Positions 9,686 to 20,395 of a stretch of DNA of 64,000 bases are shown piece after piece. This stretch comes from Torymus aiolomorphi (Eukaryota > Arthropoda > Insecta > Hymenoptera > Torymidae). Position numbers and translations under genes: made by a program. How positions within the stretch are numbered: the stretch's first letter is position 1; each line of letters begins with the position of its first letter. The stretch spans positions 96,510,128-96,574,127 of the forward strand of contig CM070875.1 in assembly GCA_036365515.1 (NCBI GenBank), in the 5' to 3' direction. Below the pieces are notes generated by a model. That model worked only from the letters and a program-made list of their open reading frames with translations, ran no database searches and was not told the origin of the DNA.

Positions 9686-10739
9686 CTATTCCTGCTTTTC
9701 TGCAGCCCTTTTGCCGTGCAGGCAGTGTTTGGCCACATGCCCCGGCATTCTGCAGGAGTAGCAGATGGGCTCACCTGGGGATGGGCAATCAGGACGCATG
9801 TGGCCGAACAAGCCACAAGAAAAACACCTGGTCCTGCTGAGCCGGCCTGCTCCCCCAGCCTGGCCTCCGCCACGACCGCTCCTGGCCCTGATGCCTGTGT
9901 GCGCCATCATGGCTCCTTTCGCCGGCTCTTTCGGCGCTGATGTGGTGGCAAATTCAACCTGTAAAAGATAATCTTTTAGTCCTGCATATGTCACATCCTT
10001 TCCTGTAATCTCTTTGCTCAAACATTTAAAAACTTCTACACCGGGAAGACTCAACTACAGCATGCATGAAAATGTCGCATTGTTCTTTTTCGGTCATTCT
10101 ACCTGCTTCTGGCACATTTTCATACACCTTTACTTTTTCTTCAAATTTATCCCAAAATTCTGCTGCTCTCTCTCCTTTGGGATTAAATTTCATATCATAT
10201 AAGTCCTTTCTAGCAGACACACTGATCACTCTAGTTTTCAGTCTCTTATAATCTTTTAATTTACTCAAGATCTCCTGTGGTTCTCTGAATTCCACTATCT
10301 TGGTATAATATTTTATGCCAATATGGTTTATTATAATATCCCTCACTCTATTTTTATCGTCTGTCAACTTAGTTTCAATAACATTAGTACATTTGTCTCT
10401 GTCTAAAATGTACTCCAGTCTTTTTGTTTTTAATTCTGATCTCAAATAATCCTCAAACATTTCAAACTTTAAATTGACTGTCAATTTATACTGTCTATTA
10501 GTGCCAGACATTTTTTCTGACACTTCAACTTGAATTTTTTCTGTCAAATTTATTGCGGAATTCGCACTCTCATTGATTCTACTCTTATCCTTCAAGATTG
10601 AATCTACTTTCTCATTTACTTTCTCGTCAATAAGTTTTTTAATTTCAAACTCTCTCAATTTGTTGTTTTCTTTATTAATATAATTTTCGTTGCTTACCAA
10701 TTTTTCCGGTCTCACCCTTTTCCTTCTTTTCCCGTCCAA
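9686..10739 (-). pseudogene. Copia-1 gag, capsid-like part and nucleocapsid zinc knuckles
   Basis: Frame 10739-10026 (237 codons) looks like a Copia gag core (FDKFEEKVKVYENVPEAG type spacing, RAAEFWDKFEEK). Frame 10054-9686 adds two CCHC knuckles: CFSCGLFGHMRPDC and CYSCRMPGHVAKHC. One frame change near 10040 separates them. Gag packages the element RNA into particles. It is continuous in frame with the upstream block except for one TAG. Confidence 0.8.
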
Positions 10740-10745
10740 TAGATC

Positions 10746-11511
10746 CTAATCCTCCTCACTCTCTAGGATGTCTCCATCCTCCGGGGACGACTCTCGCTCT
10801 TTCGGTGAACTGGCTGTCAAGATGGGGGCCCATCTCGGGTCCGACTCACCTTTCTCCACTACCTTTTCCTCGCTCATATCTGGTAGAACCTCCACTTCTT
10901 CCTTGGTGAAAGCCATGTCCGCTCTCCCTGGTCTCACCGCAGGAACATACTCCTCAGCCTTGCGCTCCGAAACGAAAGGACTGCATTTCAGAGTCACATC
11001 CGACAGGATTCTTGGTTTTTTCTTTTCCTTTTGCTCCTTCTCTCTCTCTTTCGGAGCCTCATCTTTGTCTTCAAAGAGCTTCTCTCCAGCTTTATCCAGC
11101 TTGGGGCTGTCAATGCTTTGCTGTACAGTTCCTCCTCCAATCGTAGCTTGGAACATGCGATTGAGGTTGGTCACCAACCCATCAATCAGCTGTTTGTTCA
11201 GCTCCGCCTGCCTGTCCAGCATTTCCGTCCGAGTCCTTTTCAAATCCTCCTTCATCTCAAACCTCAGTTCATCTCTATGCTTCTCTAGCAGTTTCTGGAC
11301 TGTCTCCAGACTAACGCCTCGACCATCTCCCGCAGTGCCAGTGCCTCCATCCGGAGGTTTAGGAGGCTCAAAAGGAATCACCTTCTCTTTCTCACCCCAG
11401 CACTGATGAGCGCGTTCGTATTCTTCATTTGTGAGATGGTGATCGACTCGTTTCGTTTTCTTGTCGGAAAAGGCGTGGTAAATCTTTCCATCATCCTTTT
11501 TGATTATAAAT
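10746..11511 (-). pseudogene. Copia-1 gag N-terminal extension
   Basis: About 255 codons of highly charged sequence precede the usual gag region: a DDGKIYHAFSDKKTKR stretch, a Pro/Gly patch (PPKPPDGGTGTAGDGRG), a likely coiled coil (KHRDELRFEMKEDLKRTRTE) and a Glu/Lys-rich tail. It ends at TAG (10746-10748) in the same frame as the following gag block. Ordinary Copia gags are much shorter at this end. The start is at 17053-17055, beyond the inserted LINE. Confidence 0.6.
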
Positions 11512-11528
11512 TTTCGACAGTTTTCGAC

Positions 11529-13020
11529 ATGGCGTCGGAGGAGAAGGAGCCGCCCGATGCCTCTCTTAATAAATATTACAAGTGCCATCCCAGCATTAGC
11601 GTTGGGGCAGTGGTGTGCATAGTGTGTGGAAACTTCTACCATACTGATGAAATAGTTACAAAATATAACATAGGAAAACCCATTAAATTCCTCAGCAACT
11701 CATTTATTGTGTGCCAAGATCATCCTAACCTCTCACTAACCTCAAAGTTGCCATATGGCACGCTCAGTGAAGCAGCGTGGCAATTCATAGCACAGCTAAA
11801 GCATGAAAACCGTGAACAAATTAAACAAGACATTGTGAATAACATAGTGCATGAGACAACAGAAGAAAATGGTCTCAATAAAACCATATATGAAGATTAC
11901 AATGAATCAGACTCACTGAAAATTGAAAATAACCTGCTAAAACAATTACTTAAAGAAACACAAGAAAAGAACGCCTTACTAAACGAATTACTAATAAAAG
12001 AAAGACAAAATAACAATTTTAAAAACATCAAGCCCCACACTTATGCAGAAATTTTAACAAATACTAAACCCAAAGCTAAAAGAGTACCAAAACTAATTGT
12101 TAAAAAACAAACAACAAAGACAATATAAACCTAGAAAACACTGTACTGCATTATCTTGCTAAAGACAAAACAATCCAAACAAAAAAAAGTGACAAAAATA
12201 AATAATGATACTATATTAATAAACTGTATGAACGAAGAAAGTATAAATGCAATTGAAAAGACCTTATCTAAAAAATTATCAACTAATGCAAAAATCAAAA
12301 AAGAAGAAATAAAAAAAACCTATAGTGAAAATTATTAACATTGAAAAAGTGTTTAATGATAAAGAACTAGAACAAGACATTAATCAAAGAAACTTTAACA
12401 ATATTGATGACAAGTGCAAAGTTCTACACATAAACTCAAGTGAAAAAGCTAAAACAATGAGTGCAATAGTTGAAGTAACGCCTACAATCTACAAACATAT
12501 AAGAGACAATAAAAACAAGTTATTTATAGGGTTTCAAAATTGCAGAGTATTTGACATAATAAACACAAATTCATGTACTAAATGCTCAAGAGTCGGCCAC
12601 AGTGGCAAAAAATGCGATAATGAGGACAAGTGCTACAAATGTGCAGGAAATCACGCAGCTGCTGAGTGTAAATGTGATACTCTTAAATGTGCAAACTGTG
12701 AATTTAACAACAACAAATACAAAACTAATTACAATATAAATCATAGTGCAATAGACAGTGATCAGTGTGAAGTGCTAAAACAAAAAATAAAAAACTACAT
12801 TGAAATGACAGACTATCCACTGCAGCCTACCTACCGTCGGTACTTTGGCAACCTAGAAATCGGCAAACAAAGCAATTCCCGCTCACAGCAATGGATAACT
12901 ACTAGAAGAGTTAGATTAACGACCAACACATCTGCCGGTACATTATCTCCAGCAACCCCTACATCTACAGCTCAACCAAGATTTGATACGTTAGAAAATG
13001 AAAATGAAAATGAATCTTGA
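11529..13020 (+). pseudogene. LINE-1 ORF1 (RNA-binding protein), frameshifted
   Basis: Starts MASEEKEPPDASLNKYYKCH; an N-terminal Cys/His cluster (CIVCGNFYHTD) resembles the PHD-like finger of CR1-type ORF1 proteins. A helical, coiled-coil-like stretch follows (ENNLLKQLLKETQEKNALLN). After about three single-base frame changes (near 12120, 12185 and 12320) the frame 12325-13020 carries zinc knuckles CTKCSRVGHSGKKC and CYKCAGNHAAAEC. Such proteins bind the element RNA. About 497 codons if intact. The end overlaps pol by 23 bases. Confidence 0.8.
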
Positions 13021-15858
13021 TTCTCAAGAGGTAATATTTGACAACGAACATATCACAAATAGTGTAACCGAATTAAATAGATGCCTAGCTACAGTCAAAG
13101 AATTAATTCTTTGCGTTAATATAAGAAGTTTAAATGCTAATTACAATAAACTATTAGTATTCTTAAACAGGCTTGTTACAAAGCCTTGTATTATAGTATG
13201 TACTGAAACATGGAAACTTGAACACCACGAATTTTTTAATATTCCAAAATATAGAATGTACTATAATGAAAGCAACATAAACCAATCGGATGGTGTAGTA
13301 TTATATATAAGTGAAGACATCACAGAAACCACGGAAATTATACAAATAAATAAACTTAGAATAATGAACACGAAAATCACACTTGAAAATAACAAAAACA
13401 TAACATTATCATCAATTTACCGATCACATGACATACATAAAACTGAATTCTTAATGAATATTAAAAATTTTCTAAAAATAAGCAAGAAACAAAAAAATAA
13501 TATAATAATAGGAGACTTCAATTTTGATATATTAAGCCAAGATGTTTTAGATCAAGACTTTTTACAAATACTATTAGAAAATGGTTACTGCCCAGGATTT
13601 AAAAGTATAACTAGACCATCAGATATTAATAACAATAGCAATGGCACCTGTATAGATAACTTTTTCATTAAACTAGACAAAATTAAATATAAAACCTACT
13701 TACTAAAAACACCTTTTACCGACCATTTTCCCATAATGATGTCATTAAAAAATATTAAAAAACAATCCAGTACCAAATTAGGAAAAAGATTTAACTACAA
13801 TAAATTGGAAAAAACAGCAGGAACTATAAAATGGGCAGATATCTCATTAATAACAGATCCCAACCAAGCCTTAAATAACCTTATACAAAAAATTCAAACA
13901 TGCCTAAACAGGTCAATAATTAAGACGCATAGCAATAAACAAAACAACATGAAACCGAGGAAAATTTGGATAACAAAAGCAATAATAAATTCGTGTAAAA
14001 ATAAAGAAAAACTATATAATATATGGAAGAAGGATCCTACTAACTCTGTAAAAAAGAAAATTACAAAAACTACATTAAGATACTTAACCACATTATCAAC
14101 CAAGCAAAAAAGGACCATGATAGAAAGCAAATACAATCAAACATGAACAATCAAAGGAATCTCTGGAGATTAATTAATAACAAAATTGGAAAAAATAGTA
14201 AAATAAATAACAACATTAATTTTATCATGGATAATAACAACAAAAAAATAACCGACTCAAAAGAAATTTCTGAACATATCAACAACTTCTTCTGCAACGT
14301 TGGTAAACAACTGTGTGACAAAATTAAAACTCCACCAAACAAAAGAGTAAGGCTGTCTACTAAGAATAACAAGAGTATTTTTCTATATCCTACTAATCAT
14401 CAAGAAATACAAAAAACAATATTAAACATGGAAAATAAAAGTGGTGGGTGTGATGGTATTAACACACTCTCACTCAAAGTTTTAATATCACACATCTCCG
14501 ACCCACTGGTTCACATAACCAACTTATGCTTAGAGAAAGAAATTTGGCCTGATGCTTTAAAGATTGCGGATATTATACCAATACATAAAGCCAAAGAAAA
14601 GCATATGCCAACAAACTACAGACCAATTTCCCTGATCTCAAATGTTGCAAAAGTATTGGAAAAACTACTGCGTAGTAGAATATCATCTTTCATAGATAAA
14701 TGTAACTTGATCTCAAATAAACAATTTGGATTCAGGAAAAATAGAGGCACTAAAGATGCACTATATCAAATAACTAACACAATCTATAACCACATAGATG
14801 CAAGCGACCCAATAGCTATTCCATTCCTCGATCTAGCGAAAGCATTTGATACAGTAGATCATCAAATTTTGCTTGATAAACTATATAACTACGGCATCAG
14901 AGGTAGCGCATATAACCTCATAAAAAGTTATCTAAGTAATAGGAAACAAAGGGTGAAAATAGGTAATGATTATAGCCAATACAAAACTGTCTATATGGGA
15001 GTACCGCAAGGTACAATACTTGGACCACTGCTGTTCATTATTTATATTAATGATATGTTATCTTCAATGCCTGAAGATACAATATTGTCATACGCTGACG
15101 ACACTGCGATCATAGCAATAGGTAAAACCTGGCAAGAAGTAGAAACTAAAATGAACGATTACCTACAAGAAATAGCCGACTGGCTAGCACTAAATAAACT
15201 ATCTCTCAACAAGGACAAAACAATATACATGGAATTCGGCAGCAATTATAAAAGCACGCCTAAAAATATGAACATTTGCATACAAGGAAAAAACATCAAA
15301 AGAGTAGAAAACACCAAATACCTAGGAGTAACTTTCGATAGCAACATGAAATGGGATATACACACCAAAAATATATATAATAAGACCAAATACCTTACTT
15401 TCATTTTATACAAACTGTCTATTATAATGGACACAGACAATCTCCGTATGATTTACTATGCGTTGTTCCACAGTATCACCTCCTACGGTATTATAGCCTG
15501 GGGAGGCGCTTACGCAGGTAGAACCAAAAGCTTACAAAGCCTGCAAAACAGACTGCTTAAACTTATAAATAAAAACAATTTTATTTATGACAGAAATCCA
15601 CTAAATATAGAGCAAATTTTTACCTTTGAGTCACTAATATTTCATTACAAAGAATTACAAGACAAATATATAGAATCCGACAAAGTAACGAGGAATAAAA
15701 GTATACCAATACCTAAACGTTGTAAACGCATCAGCATCAAAAACAGCTACATTAGAGCACTAACTACCTACAACAAACTGCCTAATGACCTTAAAACAAT
15801 AACGAATAAAAAAAGTCTGAAATATAAAATCAAGATCTGGATAAAAGCAAACATCTAG
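12998..15858 (+). pseudogene. LINE-1 pol: endonuclease plus reverse transcriptase with one -1 shift
   Basis: The first frame (12998-14146, 382 codons) is an EEP/APE endonuclease: Glu70 in CTETWK, Asp173/Asn175 in IIIGDFNFD, Asp242-His243 in TDHFP. The second frame (14143-15858, 571 codons) is the RT: catalytic Asp230 in FLDLAKAFDTVDH, YADD at 317-320, GVPQG at 286-290, then a C-terminal domain. Comparison with LINE-2 shows the RT frame really extends upstream to about 14050, so the join is a single -1 shift at the A-run 14050-14056, not a second start at 14143. It nicks target DNA and copies the RNA there. Confidence 0.88.
14050..14056 (+). promoter_or_regulatory. A AAA AAG heptamer at the pol frame change
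   Basis: In the endonuclease frame this reads GTA AAA AAG; slipping back one base gives AAA AAA GAA and enters the RT frame. The form X XXY YYZ is that of known -1 ribosomal slip sites. A plain homopolymer indel explains it equally well, and no downstream pseudoknot was worked out. Confidence 0.3.
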
Positions 15859-15873
15859 CATAATAAAACACCC

Positions 15874-16782
15874 ATGAATAATACTAATAATATTAACTGT
15901 AAACAGATAAAGCAACTATATTATTCACTAATAAAGATATCGGACACAGACCTCCCACATTGGAAGTCCATGGGGAGTTTAGAGTCCGATAAACTGTTAC
16001 TGGATATAAGAACATATATATGCGCACACGGGTTATGCACACTACATTATAAACGTTCTCATCGTCGATTATCTAATTACAACTGGAACAAAATCCGAAA
16101 ACTCAATATTAATCAACAAATTATCATCGAAATTGCAAATATGATTGCTAACAGGTGGACGCTCTCAGAGAGCAACAAAAATACAACTTTAAGCAATAAG
16201 TGTTGTGACTATCGTATTACTAACGGAAATAATGAAATAAAACATATACACTTTGTCAAAGAAAAATCCAAAGATATTGAAATAAAAAAGGAACACAACA
16301 ACGAAAAATATAATCCCATAGAAACTGTATTTAATACGATAGATAAAATGGCTGAGGATAACAATACAAAAACCATGTCAATGGAAGCAAGTGGCGCACC
16401 GGGAAAGCCTATACTGCAAGATAACACCTACCGCATGTCTTACGGAGATCTCAACTATCTAGGCTGTAATAAAGCACTACTGTATTTCGACAGAGGCATT
16501 CGAGGTAAACAAACATTTACAAACTCAATGTATACTCTAGAACAGCACCCGAAATACAACGATCTCATAGTAGTAGACGACATTGTTTTTACATCAACAT
16601 GTAAATGTGACTCAGCCAACCAACACAGATTGATGTTCCCACACTACAGAGTTACCTGTGCAGTGGGACTCACCTGCCCAACAAGACTAAACAGCTACGA
16701 AAGAATCATCTTTGCAAGAGACAGAAACGCATCCACGGAATCATTTACAACAGCAAGACAAATGTTGGTTAGATATTGGTGA
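15874..16782 (+). CDS. LINE-1 ORF3, unknown protein
   Basis: A 302-codon frame starts 15 bases after the pol stop and lies between RT and the LINE 3' hairpin, so it is inside the element. I recognise no domain. The N-terminal third has a basic stretch (LHYKRSHRRLSNYNWNKIRK), the middle is Lys/Glu/Asn-rich, and the last 100 residues are richer in ordinary residues with three Cys (TCKCDSANQHRLMFPHYR, VTCAVGLTCPTRL). It has stayed open although ORF1 carries several frame breaks. CR1-type LINEs normally have two ORFs. The related LINE-2 here has no counterpart: its pol ends about 125 bases before the hairpin. Confidence 0.6.
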   Translation: MNNTNNINCKQIKQLYYSLIKISDTDLPHWKSMGSLESDKLLLDIRTYICAHGLCTLHYKRSHRRLSNYNWNKIRKLNINQQIIIEIANMIANRWTLSESNKNTTLSNKCCDYRITNGNNEIKHIHFVKEKSKDIEIKKEHNNEKYNPIETVFNTIDKMAEDNNTKTMSMEASGAPGKPILQDNTYRMSYGDLNYLGCNKALLYFDRGIRGKQTFTNSMYTLEQHPKYNDLIVVDDIVFTSTCKCDSANQHRLMFPHYRVTCAVGLTCPTRLNSYERIIFARDRNASTESFTTARQMLVRYW

Positions 16783-16912
16783 TAGAAGAAAAGTCATGAA
16801 TAATGTGTGGTTGTCGACTTGACTCCGTAGCTGCTAGCTACGGGGATACAAGATCGACAAACAATCAGGGACAATACTTCAATTTAGTTTTAAGTTAGTT
16901 TAAGTCACCAGA

Positions 16913-16942
16913 CCAGCATACAGGAAATACTTCCTCTGCTGG
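16913..16942 (+). promoter_or_regulatory. LINE-1 3' UTR hairpin
   Basis: CCAGC ... AGGAA, a short loop, then TTCCT ... GCTGG form an interrupted stem about 90 bases before the AAAT tail. The same hairpin with compensating stem changes closes LINE-2 (23232-23263), so it is likely what the reverse transcriptase recognises on its RNA. Confidence 0.7.
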
Positions 16943-17006
16943 GTTACGCATGTAATGTAAAAATGTATATTGATATTATCGTAATACCTATGTACTTACT
17001 CTGGTT

Positions 17007-17034
17007 TAATAAATAAATAAATAAATAAATAAAT
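17007..17034 (+). repeat. AAAT microsatellite tail of LINE-1
   Basis: About seven AAAT/AATA units end the element. Short 3' repeats in place of poly(A) are common in CR1-like and related clades. Confidence 0.85.
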
Positions 17035-17060
17035 ACTTTCTCTCCCTGATGCTCCATATA
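17035..17060 (-). pseudogene. Copia-1 gag start codon fragment
   Basis: The minus strand reads ATG at 17055-17053 followed by codons for MEHQGEKVF up to the LINE-1 tail, then continues in frame at 11510 on the far side of LINE-1. Upstream, six bases away, the first mariner is inserted at a TA (17059-17060). Confidence 0.65.
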
Positions 17061-17627
17061 CACGGTGACCCATTTTAATCGCCGCACCCGGATTTCTCGG
17101 AACCTAAGCCAGATAGAGAAAAATGGTTCAGACAAAAGTTATAGGGGACAAAGGGGAACACATAATGGCGCTAACCTCTTTGACCTTGAACTTGACCTTT
17201 GAGGTTATTTCAAGGTCAAAGTGGTTTTTTCATATGGAAACAACTAGTTTTGAGCCAGGATTCGGAAAGAGCGGGAAATTTTACGTTCAAAATCATATTG
17301 AGAAATTTTTTCCAAGGTCATTTCAAGGTCAAATCTAGGTCAAACTCAGAAAAGTCCGTTTAAAATCGTTTTTTTCCATGAACCACATGCTAAGCTGGTT
17401 CAAATTGATCGTAGGCTTAATAGAGGAACCCACACACCCAAAACTTACACATGCTAGTAAACAAAACTCAAACTCACACATCCTAACCCCATACACCTCA
17501 TGCCCTCACATGCTGAAATGTTACACCCCGGGCCCACAACCATATCCCACACCCCCAGTCCCACACATCCCTACCCCACGCATGGTAATCCACACATCCT
17601 GAACCCTAAAAAATTTTTCTCAAGGGC

Positions 17628-18423
17628 TCAATTTTGCTCATTCAAAAAAGCCCTTACAATTCGAGCGAAATGTGGTGCTGCGCCGTCCTGCTGGAGCCAC
17701 ATTCTTCGCCGCGCTTCTAAATCAACATCTTCCATCAATCCAGGTAGTTCATCTCTTATTAGCGTCAAATAGGTATGTTGATTTACATTTGCTTCAAAAA
17801 AATAAGGGGCAATCAAATATCCATTGATAATCCCGCACCATACCATAATACTCCAACGTCTTTGATGGTTTACAGTTCTGACCCAATGAGGATTCACATC
17901 AGACCAATAATGGCAATTATGCCTATTCAGTTCCTCATTACTTTGAAATTGTGCCTCATCAGAAAAAAAGAACAAAGTTAAAAAAGTCTGGATCATTTTC
18001 TATCATTTGTAAAGCCCATTGGCAAAACACAATACGCTGTTGGAAATGCTGAAACTGTAGCTCTTGAACCAAAGTAATATGATACGCGTGATGTTGAAGC
18101 ACCTTCATAATTCTTAAAAAAGTATTTCTTGGAATACCAATTTCCCTTTCGACTCGATGAGCGGTAATGTGTGGGTCAAGATGAATTATTGCAAGGATAG
18201 TTACAACTCGATTATCATTTTCATCATACTCATGGCGCCTACGTTGGCGAACCATGTGTCCACCACGAGCTCTTTGAGTTAAACGTCAGATAGCTCTATC
18301 GTCAGAATGTCGTCTGTCAGGATAGCGTTCAGCGTAAAGTCTTGCCGTACCACGATAATTCTTTTGGCTTGCGCCTAAAACCAAAATCATATCAACGATC
18401 TCGTTGGGCGTATAGTCAGCCAT
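17628..18423 (-). pseudogene. Mariner-A transposase fragment, N-terminal to second Asp
   Basis: From the ATG at 18423 the reading MADYTPNEIVDMILVLG parallels the intact protein of Mariner-B. A TGA interrupts near residue 56 and a frame change occurs near 17980. The first catalytic Asp is in FFFSDEAQFQSN and the second in WLQQDGAAPHFARI. It stops at FLNEQN where it meets the left inverted arm, so the third Asp is absent. Confidence 0.82.
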
Positions 18424-18849
18424 TCAAGAGCCAGCTATTAATTACTATAAAATTTAAATAGTAAAATGGTATCAAAAATATTAATAATTATAAGGCTTGC
18501 CCGTATACGGTCGCGCCTAAAAAGGAAAAACGTTGGAAAATTACGGTAACTTTAATTAGCTAACTGTAATTGCCATAGATACTTCGTTTGTCACACTTTT
18601 TTAATTTTAAATTTTAAAATAAAATAATCGTTAAAACATTAAAGGTATTCAATTCAATAAAGCATTATTTCTTATTTTAATTGCAAATAAAACTAAAACT
18701 TCCTTTTATTTTTTTGTTTTATGTAAATAATGTGAATTAGTAGCGTTCGAATTTCAGAAATACTAATTTTGATAATGTAATCATTAAAAACACATCTACG
18801 AAGAAAATAGGTTCCGTCAATGGTTCTTTTAAATTTGTTTTTCAGGTTC
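18424..18849. other. Transposase 5' leader and unassigned AT-rich sequence
   Basis: Lies between the two oppositely directed transposase fragments. It includes the leader of the minus-strand fragment. The exact inversion junction could not be fixed. Confidence 0.4.
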
Positions 18850-19187
18850 TAGCAGGATAGTGGAGCACCACATTTCACGCTCATAATAACAGCATTTTTT
18901 AATAAACACTTTAGTATTAGATGGACTGGTTGAGGAGGTCCGGTGAAATGGCTTGCTTCTTCATCCCATACTTCACCATCAGACTTTTGTTTATGGGGGT
19001 ATTTGAAAAATGCTATTTTTGAGCAACAACCCACTACAAGAGCACATATGCAGGATAGCATTCGTCGAGCATGCGCTGCCATTCCGAGACAAACTTTGCA
19101 GAACACAGTTCGCCATTTTCAAAGGCGTTTGACTATGTGCCTTGAAGCAAATGGTCGTACTTTCGAACACTTGCTTCGAGGTTAAAT
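18850..19187 (+). pseudogene. Mariner-A transposase fragment, C-terminal
   Basis: Starts within the second-Asp block (tagcaggatagtggagcacc reads QQDSGAPHF with frame wear) and continues through SHTSPSDFCLWGYLKNAIF to the natural end RTFEHLLRG. SPSDF holds the third Asp. It has early frame breaks but its last 80 codons are open. Its end matches the end of Mariner-B transposase (NFEHVLRG). Confidence 0.82.
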
Positions 19188-19203
19188 AAAAATTTATTTA
19201 CAT

Positions 19204-19327
19204 TAGTGAGAGGCGAGGGGACTCACTATAATCAAGCACCCCGAACAGTGAGAGGCAAGGGGACTCACTTTAATCAAGCACCCCGAACAATGAGAGGCAA
19301 GGGAACTCACTTTAATTAAGCACCCCA
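19204..19327 (+). repeat. Minisatellite, three ~41-bp units, Mariner-A
   Basis: Units read AGTGAGAGGCAAGGGGACTC followed by ACTTTAATCAAGCACCCC. Each can fold GTGAG against CTCAC. The same unit in about 12 copies follows the transposase of Mariner-B. Confidence 0.85.
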
Positions 19328-19329
19328 AA

Positions 19330-19385
19330 GGAAACAATCCTTACTACGTCCACGTCGTTGTTTCTGGGTAGCGCAAAAAGTAAGG
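19330..19385 (+). other. Conserved 56-bp non-coding motif, Mariner-A
   Basis: Begins GGAAACAATCCTTACTACGT and ends AAAAAGTAAGG; CCTTACT and AGTAAGG are inverted partners. It is nearly identical to 22463-22518 although the two elements have diverged in transposase and ends. Confidence 0.75.
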
Positions 19386-20395
19386 TTAATACATTTATAA
19401 CAGAAGCTTCAACGATCTTAAAGTTTCCGTTAAAAAATCATTTTGCCCTTGAGAAAAATTTTTCAAGGTTCAGGATGTGTGAGATTAGGATGCGTCGGGT
19501 AGGGATGTGTGGGACTGGGGGGTGTGGGGTATGGTTATGGGACCGGGGTGTAACAGTTCAGCATGTGAGGGCATGAAGTGTATGGGGTTGGGATGTGCGA
19601 GTTTGAGTTTTGTTTACTAGGATGTGTAAGTTTTGGGTGTGTGGGTTCCTCTATTAAGCCTACGATCAATTTGAACTAGCTTAGCCTGTGGTTCATGGAA
19701 AAAAATGATTTTAAACGGACTTTTCTGAGTTTGACCTAGATTTGACCTTGAAATGTCCTTGGAAAAAATTTCTCAATATGATTTTGAACGTAAAATTTAT
19801 CGCTCTTTCCGAATCCGGGGTCAAAACTAGGTGTTTCCATATGAAAAAACCACTTTGACCTTGAAATAACCTCAAAGGTCAAGTTCAAGATCAAAGGTGT
19901 TAGCGCCATTATGTGGCCCCCTTTGACCCCTATAACTTTTGTTCGAACCATTTTTCTCTATCTGGCTTAGGTTCCGAGAAATCCGGGTGCCGCGAATAAA
20001 ATGGGTCACCGTGTAGATTATACACGATATACACGGTGTCTCATTTTAATCTATGCAGCTAAATATCTCCGAATGCAGGCCAGATACAGAAAAATGGTTC
20101 AGATGAAAATTGCTCGTGACGATGGGGGTCAACTTTTAGTCACCACCAATTTGACCTTGAGATCATTTTTGAAGGTCATTTAAAGGTTAAGATCATTTTT
20201 TCAAATTGGAATCCCTATTTCTGATGGCGGAATCGGGTAGAGTGGCAAATTTTACGTCCAAAACCGTTCTTTAAACATATTTTTGTGACCTCCATAAGGT
20301 TATATCAAGGTCAAATGCTTAAAAATTGGTCAGAACGCGAAATTTCATAGTTGTCTCGAGCAGGACAAGCCTTGATAAACCCAACCAATCAAAGG

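Larger units (their letters stand above)
7698..11511 (-). mobile_element. Copia-1: degenerate Ty1/copia-type element
   Basis: On the minus strand the order is long gag, zinc knuckles, protease, reverse transcriptase, RNase H, the Copia order except that integrase is missing between protease and RT. Its start codon lies at 17055, cut off from the rest by the LINE at 11512-17034: minus 17055-17035 reads MEHQGEKVF and 11510 onward continues KFIIKKDDGK in frame. The 5' LTR was not found; a LINE and two mariners lie where it should be. Confidence 0.85.
11512..17034 (+). mobile_element. LINE-1 of this window: nearly full-length CR1-like LINE with three ORFs
   Basis: Contains ORF1 with a PHD-like finger and zinc knuckles, pol with endonuclease and RT, a third ORF, a 3' hairpin and an AAAT-repeat tail. 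ATAAAT occurs at both junctions (11506-11511 and about 17028-17034), a likely short target duplication whose extent is blurred by the tail. It lies in Copia-1 gag; removing it joins the gag frame (GEKVF to IIKKDDG). RT wording (FLDLAKAFDTVDH, GVPQGTILGPLLFIIYIND) is of the CR1/L2/Daphne type; the exact clade is not fixed. Confidence 0.88.
17061..20013. mobile_element. Mariner-A: rearranged rosa-type (DD41D) element
   Basis: Ends are CACGGTGACCCATTTTAATC and its complement, with TA on both sides (17059-17060, 20014-20015). Inverted arms of about 0.57 kb (17061-17625; 19450-20013) are much longer than usual mariner ends. Inside, a 5' transposase fragment points left and a 3' fragment points right; both contain the QQD...PHF block, so they come from two copies. 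The element is a composite or inverted derivative and cannot make transposase. Confidence 0.82.

Noticed and set aside
11406..11528. Upstream extension of LINE-1 ORF1 to an ATG at 11406
   Set aside because: The extra codons overlap Copia-1 gag on the other strand and precede the LINE's own start; the ATG at 11529 fits the element boundary.
14143..14146. ATGA stop-start overlap as a natural split of LINE pol into two genes
   Set aside because: Comparison with LINE-2 shows the RT frame extends upstream of this ATG; the overlap is a by-product of the shift near 14050.
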